In this document: positions 35,486-44,101 of the stretch, piece by piece
Layout: every line of letters begins with the position of its first letter
Position numbering within the stretch: position 1 is the stretch's first letter
Assembly (NCBI GenBank): GCA_002729695.1
Contig: PBYQ01000031.1
Span: 62,001 to 126,000 of the forward strand
Reading direction: 5' to 3'
DNA length: 64,000 nt
Origin: Citromicrobium sp.
GTDB taxonomy: Bacteria; Pseudomonadota; Alphaproteobacteria; Sphingomonadales; Sphingomonadaceae
Position numbers and translations under genes: made by a program
The notes under the pieces: generated by a model
Seen by the model: only the letters and a program-made list of their open reading frames with translations
What the model was told of the DNA's origin: nothing
Database searches by the model: none

Positions 35486-37375
35486 ATGGCGAAAACATCG
35501 TCCGACGAGGCGGGGGGAAATCCGTTTGCCGCGATGCTCGAAGCGCAGGCGCGCTGGGCGGAGATGATGTTCGCACCCTTGCCCCAGCTGGCAAAGGATG
35601 GTGACGCCGATGCCCCGACCGCGTTGTCGGACATGCAGAAGTGGGCGGAAAACGCCACGCGCCTGCAGACCATGTGGCTCGAATTCTGTCAGAGCCACGC
35701 GATCGAAGCGACGGGCGAGATGATGGCGGGCGATCCTGCCAAGTGGTTCGCGATGTTCGAAACCTGGACCGAGCAGCTGCCGTTTGCCGACCCTGCCGAA
35801 CAGCAACGCTGGTGGGCGGAAAGCGCGCAATTGTGGCAGGCGCTAATGCTGCCGCAGGGCGACGCCGACGGCGACGATGGCGGCAAGCTTGAACTGCCGC
35901 GTGAAGACCGCCGCTTCGCCGACCCGCGCTGGCGCGAACAGCCCGTCTTCGCGCTGCTGCACCAGACCTACCTGATGCTGACCGAGCGCGTGCTGGCGAT
36001 GGTCGAGAAGATGGATCAGGTCGATCCGGCCAAGCGCGAACAGCTGAAGTTCGCCACGCAGGCGATGGCGGAAGCGCTAAGCCCAGCCAATTTCGCCGCG
36101 ACCAATCCGATCGTGCTCGACCGGATCATGGAATCGCGCGGCGAAAGCCTGGTCAATGGGATGCAGAACCTTCTGCGCGACATCCAGAAAGGCCAGCTTA
36201 CCCATACCGACCCCGAAGCCTTCGTGCTGGGCGAGAATCTCGCGACGACACCGGGCAAGGTCGTCCACGAAACGCCGCTGTTCCAGCTGATCCAGTACGA
36301 ACCGAGCACGGAGAAGGTGCTGGGCGTGCCGCTCATCATTTTCCCGCCGTGGATCAACCGGTTCTACATCCTCGACCTCAACGAGAAGAAGAGTTTCGTG
36401 AAATGGGCGGTCGATCAGGGCCTGACCGTGTTCATGGTCAGCTGGAAATCCGCCGACGCGTCGATGAAAGACGTGGTCTGGGACGATTACATCGCCGCCC
36501 AGATCGAGGCGATCGATCACGTGCGCAAGCGCCTGCGGCAAAGCGCGGTCCACACGATCGGCTATTGCGTCGCGGGCACCACGCTGGCCGCCACGCTGGC
36601 CGTGCTCGCCGAGAAGGGCGAGCTCGACAAGGTCAAGAGCGCGACGTTCTTCACCGCACAGGTCGATTTCAGCGAAGCGGGCGAACTGCTGCACTTCATC
36701 GACGACCAGCAGATCGCGGCGATCAAGAGCCTCGAGCGCGACGGCTTCATCGATGGACGCTACATGGCCGCGACCTTCAACCTGCTGCGCGGCAACGACC
36801 TGATCTGGAATTACGTCGTGCGCAATTACCTGCTGGGGGAGGATTATACCGCGTTCGACCTGCTCCACTGGAACGGCGACGTGACCAACCTTCCTGCCAA
36901 GTGGCACCAGCAATACCTGCAGCAGCTCTATCGCGACAACCTGCTGGTCAAACCGGGCAAGCTGGAGGCGCTGGGCGTTCCCATCGACCTGGGCAAGGTC
37001 GATATCCCGACCTATATCCAGGCGGGCAAGGACGATCACATCGCGCCCGTGAGCAGCGTGTGGAAGATTACCGAGCAGTTCAGCGGGCCGATGCGTTTCG
37101 TGCTGGCGGGTTCCGGCCACATCGCGGGGGTGGTCAATCCGCCGGCGGCGAACAAGTACCAGTACTGGATCAACGAGAACGAGGATGTCGGCTCGCTGGC
37201 GGAATTTCGCGAAGGAGCGACCGAACATCCGGGCAGCTGGTGGCCCGACTGGATCGAATGGATCCGCTCGCAGGACGCCAAGGAGGTCGCCGCCAGCGGC
37301 AAGCGCAAGCCCGGCAGTGGCAAGACCGACAAGGTGATCGAACCGGCCCCGGGACGCTACGTAAAAACCCGCTAA
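35486..37375 (+). CDS. phaC: class I polyhydroxyalkanoate synthase
   Basis: Polymerises 3-hydroxyacyl-CoA on storage granules. The 629-residue product has a long N-terminal domain and an alpha/beta-hydrolase catalytic domain. The lipase-like box GYCVAGT holds the nucleophile Cys361. KDDHIAP supplies the catalytic Asp (516/517) and GSGHIAG the His545. IIFPPWINRFYILDLNEKKSFVKW is a class I hallmark. A Lys-rich tail closes the protein. The leader contains CGCCCAG and CTGGGCG, which could pair as a small stem before the ATG at 35486. A phasin gene follows. No phaA/phaB is in the window. Confidence 0.95.
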   Translation: MAKTSSDEAGGNPFAAMLEAQARWAEMMFAPLPQLAKDGDADAPTALSDMQKWAENATRLQTMWLEFCQSHAIEATGEMMAGDPAKWFAMFETWTEQLPFADPAEQQRWWAESAQLWQALMLPQGDADGDDGGKLELPREDRRFADPRWREQPVFALLHQTYLMLTERVLAMVEKMDQVDPAKREQLKFATQAMAEALSPANFAATNPIVLDRIMESRGESLVNGMQNLLRDIQKGQLTHTDPEAFVLGENLATTPGKVVHETPLFQLIQYEPSTEKVLGVPLIIFPPWINRFYILDLNEKKSFVKWAVDQGLTVFMVSWKSADASMKDVVWDDYIAAQIEAIDHVRKRLRQSAVHTIGYCVAGTTLAATLAVLAEKGELDKVKSATFFTAQVDFSEAGELLHFIDDQQIAAIKSLERDGFIDGRYMAATFNLLRGNDLIWNYVVRNYLLGEDYTAFDLLHWNGDVTNLPAKWHQQYLQQLYRDNLLVKPGKLEALGVPIDLGKVDIPTYIQAGKDDHIAPVSSVWKITEQFSGPMRFVLAGSGHIAGVVNPPAANKYQYWINENEDVGSLAEFREGATEHPGSWWPDWIEWIRSQDAKEVAASGKRKPGSGKTDKVIEPAPGRYVKTR

Positions 37376-37408
37376 GCCTCTATTTCTGGCCGACAAAGCG
37401 GGAAATGG

Positions 37409-37470
37409 TGCGCTGCACAAAAAAGACTTGAACTTCGGCGTAGCAAGGCATATTTGTGCATTGCAACAAA
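37409..37470 (+). promoter_or_regulatory. repeated TGCNNTGCA-type motifs before the phasin gene
   Basis: Two related sequences occur between phaC and the phasin start: TGCGCTGCACAAAAAAG around 37409-37425 and TTTGTGCATTGCAACAAA at 37453-37470. The second is an imperfect inverted repeat and ends 14 bases before the ATG. Sites of this kind are bound by the repressor PhaR before phasin genes in other alphaproteobacteria. PhaR itself is not in the window, so this is inference from motif and place. Confidence 0.45.
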
Positions 37471-37484
37471 ACCCCGAGGTTCCA

Positions 37485-38336
37485 ATGGCAGACCCCCTTA
37501 CCGACAAGGATGACGCCGCGGCGCAGAAGGCTTACGCCGACGCCGCAGCCGCGAAGTCCGACAGCAAGCCCAAGGCGGCGGTCGAGAGCCCTGCCGTCGA
37601 GGCGCCGAAGACCGAGGCTGCTACGCCTGCGAAGCCCGCAGTCGAAGCCCCTGCCCCCAAGAAGTCCGTCGCATCGAAGGTCGCGAAGACGCCGACCGCC
37701 GCTGCGGCCAAGAAGCCGGCAGCCAGCGCCACCGCCACCAAGGCGAGCGCCAAGCCCAAGCCGGCCAAGAAGACGGTGACGAAGAAGGCTCCGGCCAAGA
37801 AGGTCGCCACCGTCAAGAAGACTACCCCCGAGAAGACCCTCTCCAAGAAGACAACGGGCGCCGCGCCTGCCGCGACCCCCAAGATTAAGGACACCACCAT
37901 GGCTACCAAGACCAAGACCACCAACATTGCCAGCGACATGGCGAACGAAATGCAGACCCGCCTCGCGGGCATGTATGAAAAGGGCACCGAGATGACCGGC
38001 GAAATGGTCACCTTCCAGCGCGCCAACGCCGAAGCGATGGCCGAAGCGGGCAAGATCCTTTTCACCGGCATGCAGGACCTGACCCGCGACGCCGTGGAAG
38101 AAACCCGCAAAGCTGCCGACCAGATGAGCGAAGATGCCCGCCTGATGGCCGCCGCCAAGTCGCCGACCGAACTCGTGAAGCTCCAGGGCGACATCATGCG
38201 CCGTTCGTTCGACCATGTCGTCGCGACCGGTTCGAAGAACACCGAAGCCTGGATCAAGCTGGCCAACGAAGCTTTCGCGCCGCTGACCAGCCGCATGAGC
38301 GAAACGGTCGACAAGATGAACAAGCTCGCCGCCTAA
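37485..38336 (+). CDS. phasin with a long Ala/Lys/Pro-rich N-terminal extension
   Basis: Coats polyhydroxyalkanoate granules. The 283-residue ORF has two parts. Residues 1-138 are Ala/Lys/Pro/Thr-rich with many KK, AKKP and KKT motifs, like histone H1 or the PhaF tail. Residues 139-283 are a typical phasin: MANEMQTRLAGMYEKGTEMTGEMVTFQ, then coiled helices ending MSETVDKMNKLAA. The ATG at 37485 has GAGG six bases upstream. The internal ATG at 37899 also has AAGGA six bases upstream and would give the classic 145-residue phasin, so two forms may be made. The basic extension could tie granules to the nucleoid. Confidence 0.85.
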   Translation: MADPLTDKDDAAAQKAYADAAAAKSDSKPKAAVESPAVEAPKTEAATPAKPAVEAPAPKKSVASKVAKTPTAAAAKKPAASATATKASAKPKPAKKTVTKKAPAKKVATVKKTTPEKTLSKKTTGAAPAATPKIKDTTMATKTKTTNIASDMANEMQTRLAGMYEKGTEMTGEMVTFQRANAEAMAEAGKILFTGMQDLTRDAVEETRKAADQMSEDARLMAAAKSPTELVKLQGDIMRRSFDHVVATGSKNTEAWIKLANEAFAPLTSRMSETVDKMNKLAA

Positions 38337-38378
38337 GCGCGGACGGCTTGGCTGGATATTCCGGCCGCATCCAATGCG

Positions 38379-38416
38379 AGGGGTCGGGCGTGAGGATACG
38401 CCCGACCCCTTTCTCG
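38379..38416 (+). terminator. intrinsic terminator after the phasin gene
   Basis: AGGGGTCGGGCGT, the loop GAGGAT and ACGCCCGACCCCT form a perfect 13-pair stem followed by TTCTC. It lies about 40 bases after the phasin stop and before the clpS promoter region, so it should end the phaC-phasin transcript. Confidence 0.8.
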
Positions 38417-38604
38417 TTCGGAGCCGATTTCGGCCCGGGCCATGCGAAGTTTTGATGTGCCCCGCCCCTCGCGATCCCTTGCGGATCGGCCAGACGATAC
38501 GATATTGATCCGCTATGCGCGAACCAGCACCAACCCTCCCCCACGGCCGGCAGGTCGACATGCGCTTCGTCGTGCCCGGACGGGCCTCAACCGCGGAGCG
38601 CTGC

Positions 38605-38937
38605 ATGGGCGACGATGACGCGGACAAGGGCACGCCCGAAAATCCCGAGATCGGCATCGCGACCAAAACCCGCGCCAAGCCGAAGAAGCCGAGCCAGTAC
38701 CGGGTGCTGATGCTCAACGACGATTATACGCCGATGGAATTCGTCGTCATGGTCCTCAAGCGGTTCTTCCGCATGGACCTCGACGAGGCGACGCAGGTGA
38801 TGCTCCAGGTACACCAGCGCGGCGTCGGGGTGTGCGGCGTCTATCCCTACGAAGTCGCCGAAACGAAGGTGAACCAGGTGATGGACTTCGCGAAGCAGAA
38901 CCAGCACCCGCTCCAGTGCACGCTCGAAAAGGCATAG
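38605..38937 (+). CDS. clpS: ATP-dependent Clp protease adaptor ClpS
   Basis: Delivers N-degron substrates to ClpAP. The 110-residue product has the ClpS core: [24 protein letters not shown], where the NDDYT stretch forms the N-degron pocket, then [25 protein letters not shown] and [11 protein letters not shown]. The ATG at 38605 has GGAG at a good distance and gives a normal length. The frame also opens at 38515, which would add 30 residues of no recognisable character. The gene stands alone here; clpA is not adjacent. Confidence 0.92.
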   Translation: MGDDDADKGTPENPEIGIATKTRAKPKKPSQYRVLMLNDDYTPMEFVVMVLKRFFRMDLDEATQVMLQVHQRGVGVCGVYPYEVAETKVNQVMDFAKQNQHPLQCTLEKA

Positions 38938-39031
38938 CCCCCGGGCGCACGCAAAACGCGCAGATGACGGGGCCGTGCTTTGCCGCTAGGGCGAGACGCA
39001 AGCGACCCATCAACCACTCGCGGGACTTCCC

Positions 39032-40255
39032 TTGCCCCTGAACTCGCGTCTCGATCGATATCTCTTCCGGCTCACGATCGTGCCGCTGCTGGGCGTGTTC
39101 GTGCTCGCCGCGTCGCTGCTGATCCTCGATCAGATGCTGCGCCTGTTCCGCTTCGTCACGACGGAGGGCGGGCCGGTAGGCGTGGTGTTCCAGATGCTCG
39201 GCACGCTGCTGCCCGATTATGCCAGCCTCGCCATCCCGCTCGGCCTGCTGCTGGGCACGCTGTTCGCCTTCCGCCAGCTTGCGCTGTCGAGCGAGCTCGA
39301 CGTGATGCGCGCGGTCGGGCTCAGTTACAGCCGGCTGTTGCGCGTGCCCTACGCGATCACCCTGGTGCTGATGGCCATCAACGCCGCGCTGGTGTTCTAC
39401 ATCCAGCCGGTTTCGAAGTACTATTACGAGGAATTGCAGTTCGATCTGCGCTCGGGCGCGCTCGGCGCGTCGATCAAGGTCGGCGAATTCACCACGCTGG
39501 CCGACCGGATGGCCCTCCGGATCGAAGCGAGTGAAGACTCGGGCCGCAAGCTGCAGGGCATCTTCGCGCGGATCAACACCAAGGACGGGCAGGTCCTCTC
39601 GATCAGCGCGCGCGAGGGGCGTTTCCTTTCGACCAGCGACAATCCCGACACGATCATCCTGCGCCTTTCCGACGGCACGATCGTGCAGGACCCAGAGGGC
39701 GACAGCCCGCGCGTGCTCAGCTTCAGCCTGTACGATCTGCCGATCGACCTGCCCGCGATCGAGAATTTCCGCCAGCGGGGCGAAGGGGAGGCCGAATATA
39801 TCCTCCCCGAGCTGCTGCGGATCGGGTGGAGCGACTCGTCGAGCGAGACGCAGCGCAACGCCAGCAAGGCCAGCCTCAACTACCGTATGGTCGAACTGGC
39901 GATGATGCTGTTCATGCCGCTGCTCGCCGTTGCGCTGGCGATCCCGCCAAAGCGCTCGACAAGCGCGTTGGGCGTGTTCGTGGCGGTGGTGCTGGTGGTC
40001 GCCTATCACAAGGTGAACCAGTACATGCAGGATTTCGCCGCGCTCGGCCGGATCGATCCCATGCTCGGCCTGTGGGGGCCCTTCGCGGTCTTCGTGGCGC
40101 TGATCGTCTGGTGGTTCTGGCAGATCGCCTATGTCCCCGGCGGGCAGCCGATCGGCGCGCTCGAAAATGCCTTTTCCAAGGCCGTGAAGAAGATCGGCCG
40201 CCTGCTTCGCCCGCGGCGGCGCTCCGATGCCTTCCGCGCCGAACAGACTGGTTGA
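39032..40255 (+). CDS. lptF: LPS export permease LptF
   Basis: Inner-membrane subunit of the LptBFG transporter that extracts lipopolysaccharide. The 407-residue product has three N-terminal membrane helices (including TIVPLLGVFVLAASLLILDQ and LAIPLGLLLGTLFAF), a periplasmic beta-jellyroll from about residue 130 to 270, and three C-terminal helices. LLGTLFAFRQLALSSELDVMRAVGLS is the YjgP/YjgQ coupling stretch. The start is a TTG at 39032; no ATG gives the full first helix. lptG follows after 11 bases. Confidence 0.9.
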   Translation: MPLNSRLDRYLFRLTIVPLLGVFVLAASLLILDQMLRLFRFVTTEGGPVGVVFQMLGTLLPDYASLAIPLGLLLGTLFAFRQLALSSELDVMRAVGLSYSRLLRVPYAITLVLMAINAALVFYIQPVSKYYYEELQFDLRSGALGASIKVGEFTTLADRMALRIEASEDSGRKLQGIFARINTKDGQVLSISAREGRFLSTSDNPDTIILRLSDGTIVQDPEGDSPRVLSFSLYDLPIDLPAIENFRQRGEGEAEYILPELLRIGWSDSSSETQRNASKASLNYRMVELAMMLFMPLLAVALAIPPKRSTSALGVFVAVVLVVAYHKVNQYMQDFAALGRIDPMLGLWGPFAVFVALIVWWFWQIAYVPGGQPIGALENAFSKAVKKIGRLLRPRRRSDAFRAEQTG

Positions 40256-40266
40256 AGACCCGGCAG

Positions 40267-41363
40267 ATGACTCTCGACTTTTTTCCATCGCGTACGCTGA
40301 CGCTGTACCTCGCCAAGATGTTCTCGCTGCGCATCATTGCCGTGCTGGTGATGCTGGTGCTGGTACTGATGATGCTCGACCTGCTGTCGACCAGCGGCGA
40401 GATTCTGGCCGTACCGGGCAATACGGAGGCCGATCTGTGGCTCTATGCATCGCTGCGCATACCGCTGCTGATCCAGCGATTCCTGCCCTATTCGGTGCTG
40501 TTGGCCACGATCATCACGCTGGTGACGCTCAACCAGAACAGCGAGGTTATCGCGATGAAGGCCGCCGGGCTTTCGGCGCACCAGGTGCTCGCCCCGCTGA
40601 TCCTGACCGCGCTGGTTGTGGCTGCGGGGACCTTTGCCTTCAACGAGCGCGTGGTGACGCGCGCCGCGGCGGAGCTCAATGCGTGGGAAAAGTCGAAGTT
40701 CGGGGCCCTGCCGGCGGCGGAGGAAGACTCAGGGGTGATCTACCTGATCGACGGCCCCGACATCCTCACCGCGCGCAGCTATAACGAGGCGGGCCCGCCC
40801 CCACGTTGCGCGACGTGACCTTCTACCGCCGCAGCCCCAATGGCGAGATCACGCAGCAGATCGACGCGCCGCTTGCGGTGCGCGGCCGCGATGGTTGGTC
40901 GATGCAGACCCCGCGCGTGTTTACCGTGGGCACGGCCAGCTTGTCCGAACCCGCCGAGGTGATCGTCGCAAAGGGCATCACCCCGCAGGACATCGAGCTC
41001 GCGTCGGTCGACCCGACGGCACAACCGCTGTGGCGACTCGACGATTCGATCGCGGCCTACCGCGCCGCCGGGCGCGATACGGACGAGCTGCAGGCGAACT
41101 ACTGGCACAAGATCTCCGGCCCGCTGTCGGCGGTGCTGATGCCCCTGCTGGGGGCGGTCGCGGGCTTCGGGCTCGCCCGGTCCGGGCAGCTGTTCGTGAG
41201 GGCGATGATCGGGATGGCGCTGGGCTTCGCCTATTTCGTGCTCGACAACGCGGCACTCGCGATGGGCAATTTCGGGGGATATCCACCTTTCCTCGCAGCG
41301 TGGGCTCCGTTCTTCCTGTTCCTGCTGATCGGAGAGACGGTGCTGGTCCGCACCGAGGAGTGA
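40267..41363 (+). pseudogene. lptG: LPS export permease LptG, interrupted by a frameshift
   Basis: The N-terminal half (184 codons from ATG 40267) covers the first helices (MFSLRIIAVLVMLVLVLMML, LIQRFLPYSVLLATI) and VIAMKAAGLSAHQV, then ends at 40818 after ARSYNEAG. The rest of LptG continues in another frame from LRDVTFYRRSPNG through the C-terminal helices to 41363. The break falls at a run of five Cs at 40798-40802. One more C there, or two fewer, restores a normal protein of about 365 residues. LptG is normally essential, so a sequencing slip in the homopolymer is more likely than true loss. Ribosomal or polymerase slippage is a less likely alternative. Confidence 0.85.
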
Positions 41364-41890
41364 CCGGACCGGACGAAGCCGGCTGGAATATCCGCCTTGC
41401 GCGACCGGACGATGCCCCGGCCATGCCCGCGATCGAGCGCGCGGCGGGCGCGATGTTCGACCGGATCGAGGGGCTCGCGGGGGTCGCCGGGCAGCAGACC
41501 GTGCCGGTCGATCGCCTGCGTCGCTATATCGCGCGTGGCCATTGTTTGGTCGCGGCATCGGGCGAGAGGCTGGTCGGGTTTCTCGTGACCCAGCCGTTCG
41601 GGCGCGAACTTCACGTATACGAATTCAGCGTCCACCCCGATTGGCAGGGCCGCGGCATCGGCACCGCGCTGCTGCGCGCCTGCCAGATCGACGCGCGCAA
41701 TTGCGGGTTTACGGCAGTCACCCTCACGACGTTCGAGCAAGTGCCTTGGAACGCACCATTTTATCGACGCATGGGCTTTCGCGACGTCGATCCGGTCGAA
41801 CACCAGAGGCTCGCACGCGAGCTCGCAAACGACGCGGCGCACGGCTTTCCGGCAGGATCGCGCGTTGCGATGGCCAGCAAGATTAGTTGA
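41360..41890 (+). CDS. GNAT-family N-acetyltransferase
   Basis: A 176-residue acetyltransferase. IRLARPDDAPAMPAIERAAG is the N-terminal strand and helix. LHVYEFSVHPDWQGRGIGTALLRAC contains the acetyl-CoA pyrophosphate loop (QGRGIG). PFYRRMGFRDVD is the C-terminal motif. The start is a GTG at 41360 sharing GTGA with the lptG stop, so expression is probably coupled to lptFG. The acceptor substrate cannot be told from sequence. Confidence 0.8.
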   Translation: MTGPDEAGWNIRLARPDDAPAMPAIERAAGAMFDRIEGLAGVAGQQTVPVDRLRRYIARGHCLVAASGERLVGFLVTQPFGRELHVYEFSVHPDWQGRGIGTALLRACQIDARNCGFTAVTLTTFEQVPWNAPFYRRMGFRDVDPVEHQRLARELANDAAHGFPAGSRVAMASKIS

Positions 41891-42047
41891 CTTTCGCGCA
41901 ATAAACGACCAATGCAGGGTCTATTCAGGAAGGTCGCGGTAAGGTTCGAACAGCGTCGCGGGATGTGTCGGGGTCGTTTGCCTCCATTGCATCATCCGCC
42001 AGTGAGCGTACTTACTCCTCAGAACACGAAACGCAGGACATTTGCTT

Positions 42048-42851
42048 GTGTCGGAAACGAACACCGCAAAACCGGATTCCGATCTGCCGTTCTGGAAACG
42101 GCGCCACTATCTCGACCGCATGACCCTGCGCGAACTCATTGTGGCCTATTTCCAGCATTACACGATCATGGCCTACCTCGCGCTGACCGTTTTTGCGGCG
42201 TTGGTCTACGCGTGGCAGCCTGCCGGTCCTGTCGCCAGCATCGCCGCGTTCGGAGCGGGCGTGGCGGTCTATCCGCTCGTCTGGCACCTGCTGCACCAGT
42301 ACGTGCTGCACGGTACCTGGATGTACAAGCACAAGTGGCTTTCGCCCACGTGGAAGCGGATCCATTACGACCACCATCAGGACCCTAACGACCTGTCGGT
42401 CCTGTTCGGTGCGCTCCACACCACTCTGCCCACGATCGCGCTCGCGACCATGCCGGTCGGCTTCATGATCGGCGGTGTCGGCGGCACAGCGGCGGCGTTC
42501 GCGGCAGGCCTGCTGACCACCTGCTATTACGAGTTCATGCACTGCATCCAGCACCTCAGCTTCAAGCCGAAGTGGAAGTGGGTGCAGCATATGAAGCAGC
42601 GCCACAACGAACATCACTATTTCGACGAAAACGGCAATTTCGGGATCACCAACTACTGGTGGGATCACCTCCTGGGCACCTATTACGAGAAGAAGGACCG
42701 CCCCAGTCGTTCGAAGACCGTTTTCAACCTGGGGTACGACGAAGAGGTCGCGAGAACCTATCCGTGGGTCAAGGACCTGTCGGGCGGCAACGCCACCGGC
42801 CATCCGCGTCGTCGCGCTCTTGCCAAGGAAAACAATCGGGCTGTCGCCTGA
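42048..42851 (+). CDS. membrane fatty-acid hydroxylase / sterol desaturase family protein
   Basis: An integral-membrane di-iron oxygenase of 267 residues. Histidine clusters characteristic of PF04116 are visible: HLLHQYVLHGTW, HYDHH, HCIQH and HNEHHYFD, set between hydrophobic helices (YTIMAYLALTVFAALVYAW and VGFMIGGVGGTAAAFAAGLL). It would hydroxylate a lipid acyl chain or a carotenoid/sterol-like substrate. The GTG at 42048 is used with AGGA upstream; a TTG at 42042 is possible. A ceramide-synthase-like acyltransferase follows 14 bases later, so hydroxylation of sphingolipid acyl chains is an attractive, unproven role. Confidence 0.78.
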   Translation: MSETNTAKPDSDLPFWKRRHYLDRMTLRELIVAYFQHYTIMAYLALTVFAALVYAWQPAGPVASIAAFGAGVAVYPLVWHLLHQYVLHGTWMYKHKWLSPTWKRIHYDHHQDPNDLSVLFGALHTTLPTIALATMPVGFMIGGVGGTAAAFAAGLLTTCYYEFMHCIQHLSFKPKWKWVQHMKQRHNEHHYFDENGNFGITNYWWDHLLGTYYEKKDRPSRSKTVFNLGYDEEVARTYPWVKDLSGGNATGHPRRRALAKENNRAVA

Positions 42852-42865
42852 TTGCTAGGATATTC

Positions 42866-44023
42866 ATGACCGACATAACCGTCCTGTCGCTCGACGCGGC
42901 GAAATCGCAAGATCGTTCGGCCTTCGTCGATCTTGGCCGCCGCTTTTCCGCGCAGGTCCCGCACTTCGTGCCGCAGATGCGCTCGGAGCAAATCGAGCTT
43001 GTCCATCCCGACAAGAACCCGTTCTTCCAGCACGCGGACGTCCAGCTGTTCATCGCCCAGCGCGGCGGCAAGCCGGTGGGCCGGATCAGCGCGCATATCG
43101 ATCACCTTGCGCTGACCATCCCCCCGGAACAGGGCATGGGCCCGGGCACAGGCATGTTCGGTTATTTCGACGCCGACGATGCCGAGGTCGCCAAGGCACT
43201 GCTCGCCAAGGCAGAGGAATGGCTGAAGGCCAAGGGCATGACCCGCGTGCTCGGCCCGATCTCGATGTCGATCTGGGAAGAGCCGGGGTTGCTGGTGCGC
43301 GGCCAGGATCACGCACCGATGATCATGATGGGGCAACACCCCGCCGAATACGCCCACTACATCACCGCCTGCGGGTACGAGCCTGTCAAACGGCTCAACA
43401 CCTACGAACTGGATATTTCGACCGAATTTCCGCCGCTTGTGCAGCGGATCGTCAAGTCGGGCGAACGCAACCCGCGTATCCGGGTGCGGGAAGTCGAACT
43501 CGATCACTACCAGCGCGAAATCGAGATCATCCTCGAAATCCTCAACGATGCCTGGTCGGACAACTGGGGCTTCGTCCCGCTGACCGAGGCGGAGGTCGCG
43601 CACACCGGCAAGAAACTGCGTCCGCTCGTGCACCCCGAACTCAATCGGATCGCCGAGCTCGATGGAGAGCCGGTCGCCTTCATGCTGACCCTGCCCGACG
43701 TCAACGACCTGTTCGCCCGGACCGGCGGCAAGCTGTTCCCGTTCGGCTGGCTGCGGACGCTGCGCTGGCTCAAGAAGCCGCGGGGCGCCGGGATGCGCGT
43801 TCCCCTGATGGGAGTGCGCAAGCGGCTGCACAATTCGCGCCTCGCTAGCCAGCTCGCCTTCATGATGATCAGCGACATCCGCTCGGCTGCAGCAGGGATG
43901 TTCGAATCGCGGCGTGGCGAAATCGGCTGGATCCTCGAAGACAACCAGGGGATGGTCGCGATCGCCGACACCATCGACAGCAACATCAACCGCGAATATC
44001 TGATCTACGGCAAGCAATTGTAA
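42866..44023 (+). CDS. GNAT-fold N-acyltransferase, possibly bacterial ceramide synthase-like
   Basis: A 385-residue soluble protein. FVDLGRRFSAQVPHFVPQMRSEQIELVHPDKNPFF begins it, then a GNAT-like core: FIAQRGGKPVGRISAHIDH, FGYFDADD and AEEWLKAKGMTRVLGPIS. A second half has IEIILEILNDAWSDNWGFVPLT. Proteins of this pattern are often mislabelled dATP pyrophosphohydrolase. One such Caulobacter protein is, as I recall, an acyl-CoA-dependent ceramide synthase, which fits a sphingolipid-making sphingomonad. The ATG at 42866 has AGGA upstream. The ceramide role is inference from remembered family resemblance and the neighbouring hydroxylase; the spt cluster is not in the window. Confidence 0.6.
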   Translation: MTDITVLSLDAAKSQDRSAFVDLGRRFSAQVPHFVPQMRSEQIELVHPDKNPFFQHADVQLFIAQRGGKPVGRISAHIDHLALTIPPEQGMGPGTGMFGYFDADDAEVAKALLAKAEEWLKAKGMTRVLGPISMSIWEEPGLLVRGQDHAPMIMMGQHPAEYAHYITACGYEPVKRLNTYELDISTEFPPLVQRIVKSGERNPRIRVREVELDHYQREIEIILEILNDAWSDNWGFVPLTEAEVAHTGKKLRPLVHPELNRIAELDGEPVAFMLTLPDVNDLFARTGGKLFPFGWLRTLRWLKKPRGAGMRVPLMGVRKRLHNSRLASQLAFMMISDIRSAAAGMFESRRGEIGWILEDNQGMVAIADTIDSNINREYLIYGKQL

Positions 44024-44024
44024 C

Positions 44025-44050
44025 GGAACGCCAAGGCACCTTGCGTCGTT
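44025..44050 (+). promoter_or_regulatory. EcfG-type promoter before the response-regulator gene
   Basis: GGAAC at 44025-44029, a 17-base spacer and CGTT at 44047-44050 match the general-stress sigma consensus GGAAC-N16/17-CGTT exactly. The response-regulator ATG lies 52 bases downstream. It belongs with two other perfect matches in the same cluster (before phyR and before nepR-ecfG). Confidence 0.8.
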
Positions 44051-44101
44051 CGATTGCCTGAACCTGCCTTGCGGCAGACCTTTGGCCAAGGACGATCTTC
44101 C

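Noticed and set aside
41614..41626. CGTATACGAATTC, resembling the LacI operator candidates
   Set aside because: It lies inside the GNAT coding region, far from sugar genes, and lacks the TGC end; a chance match.
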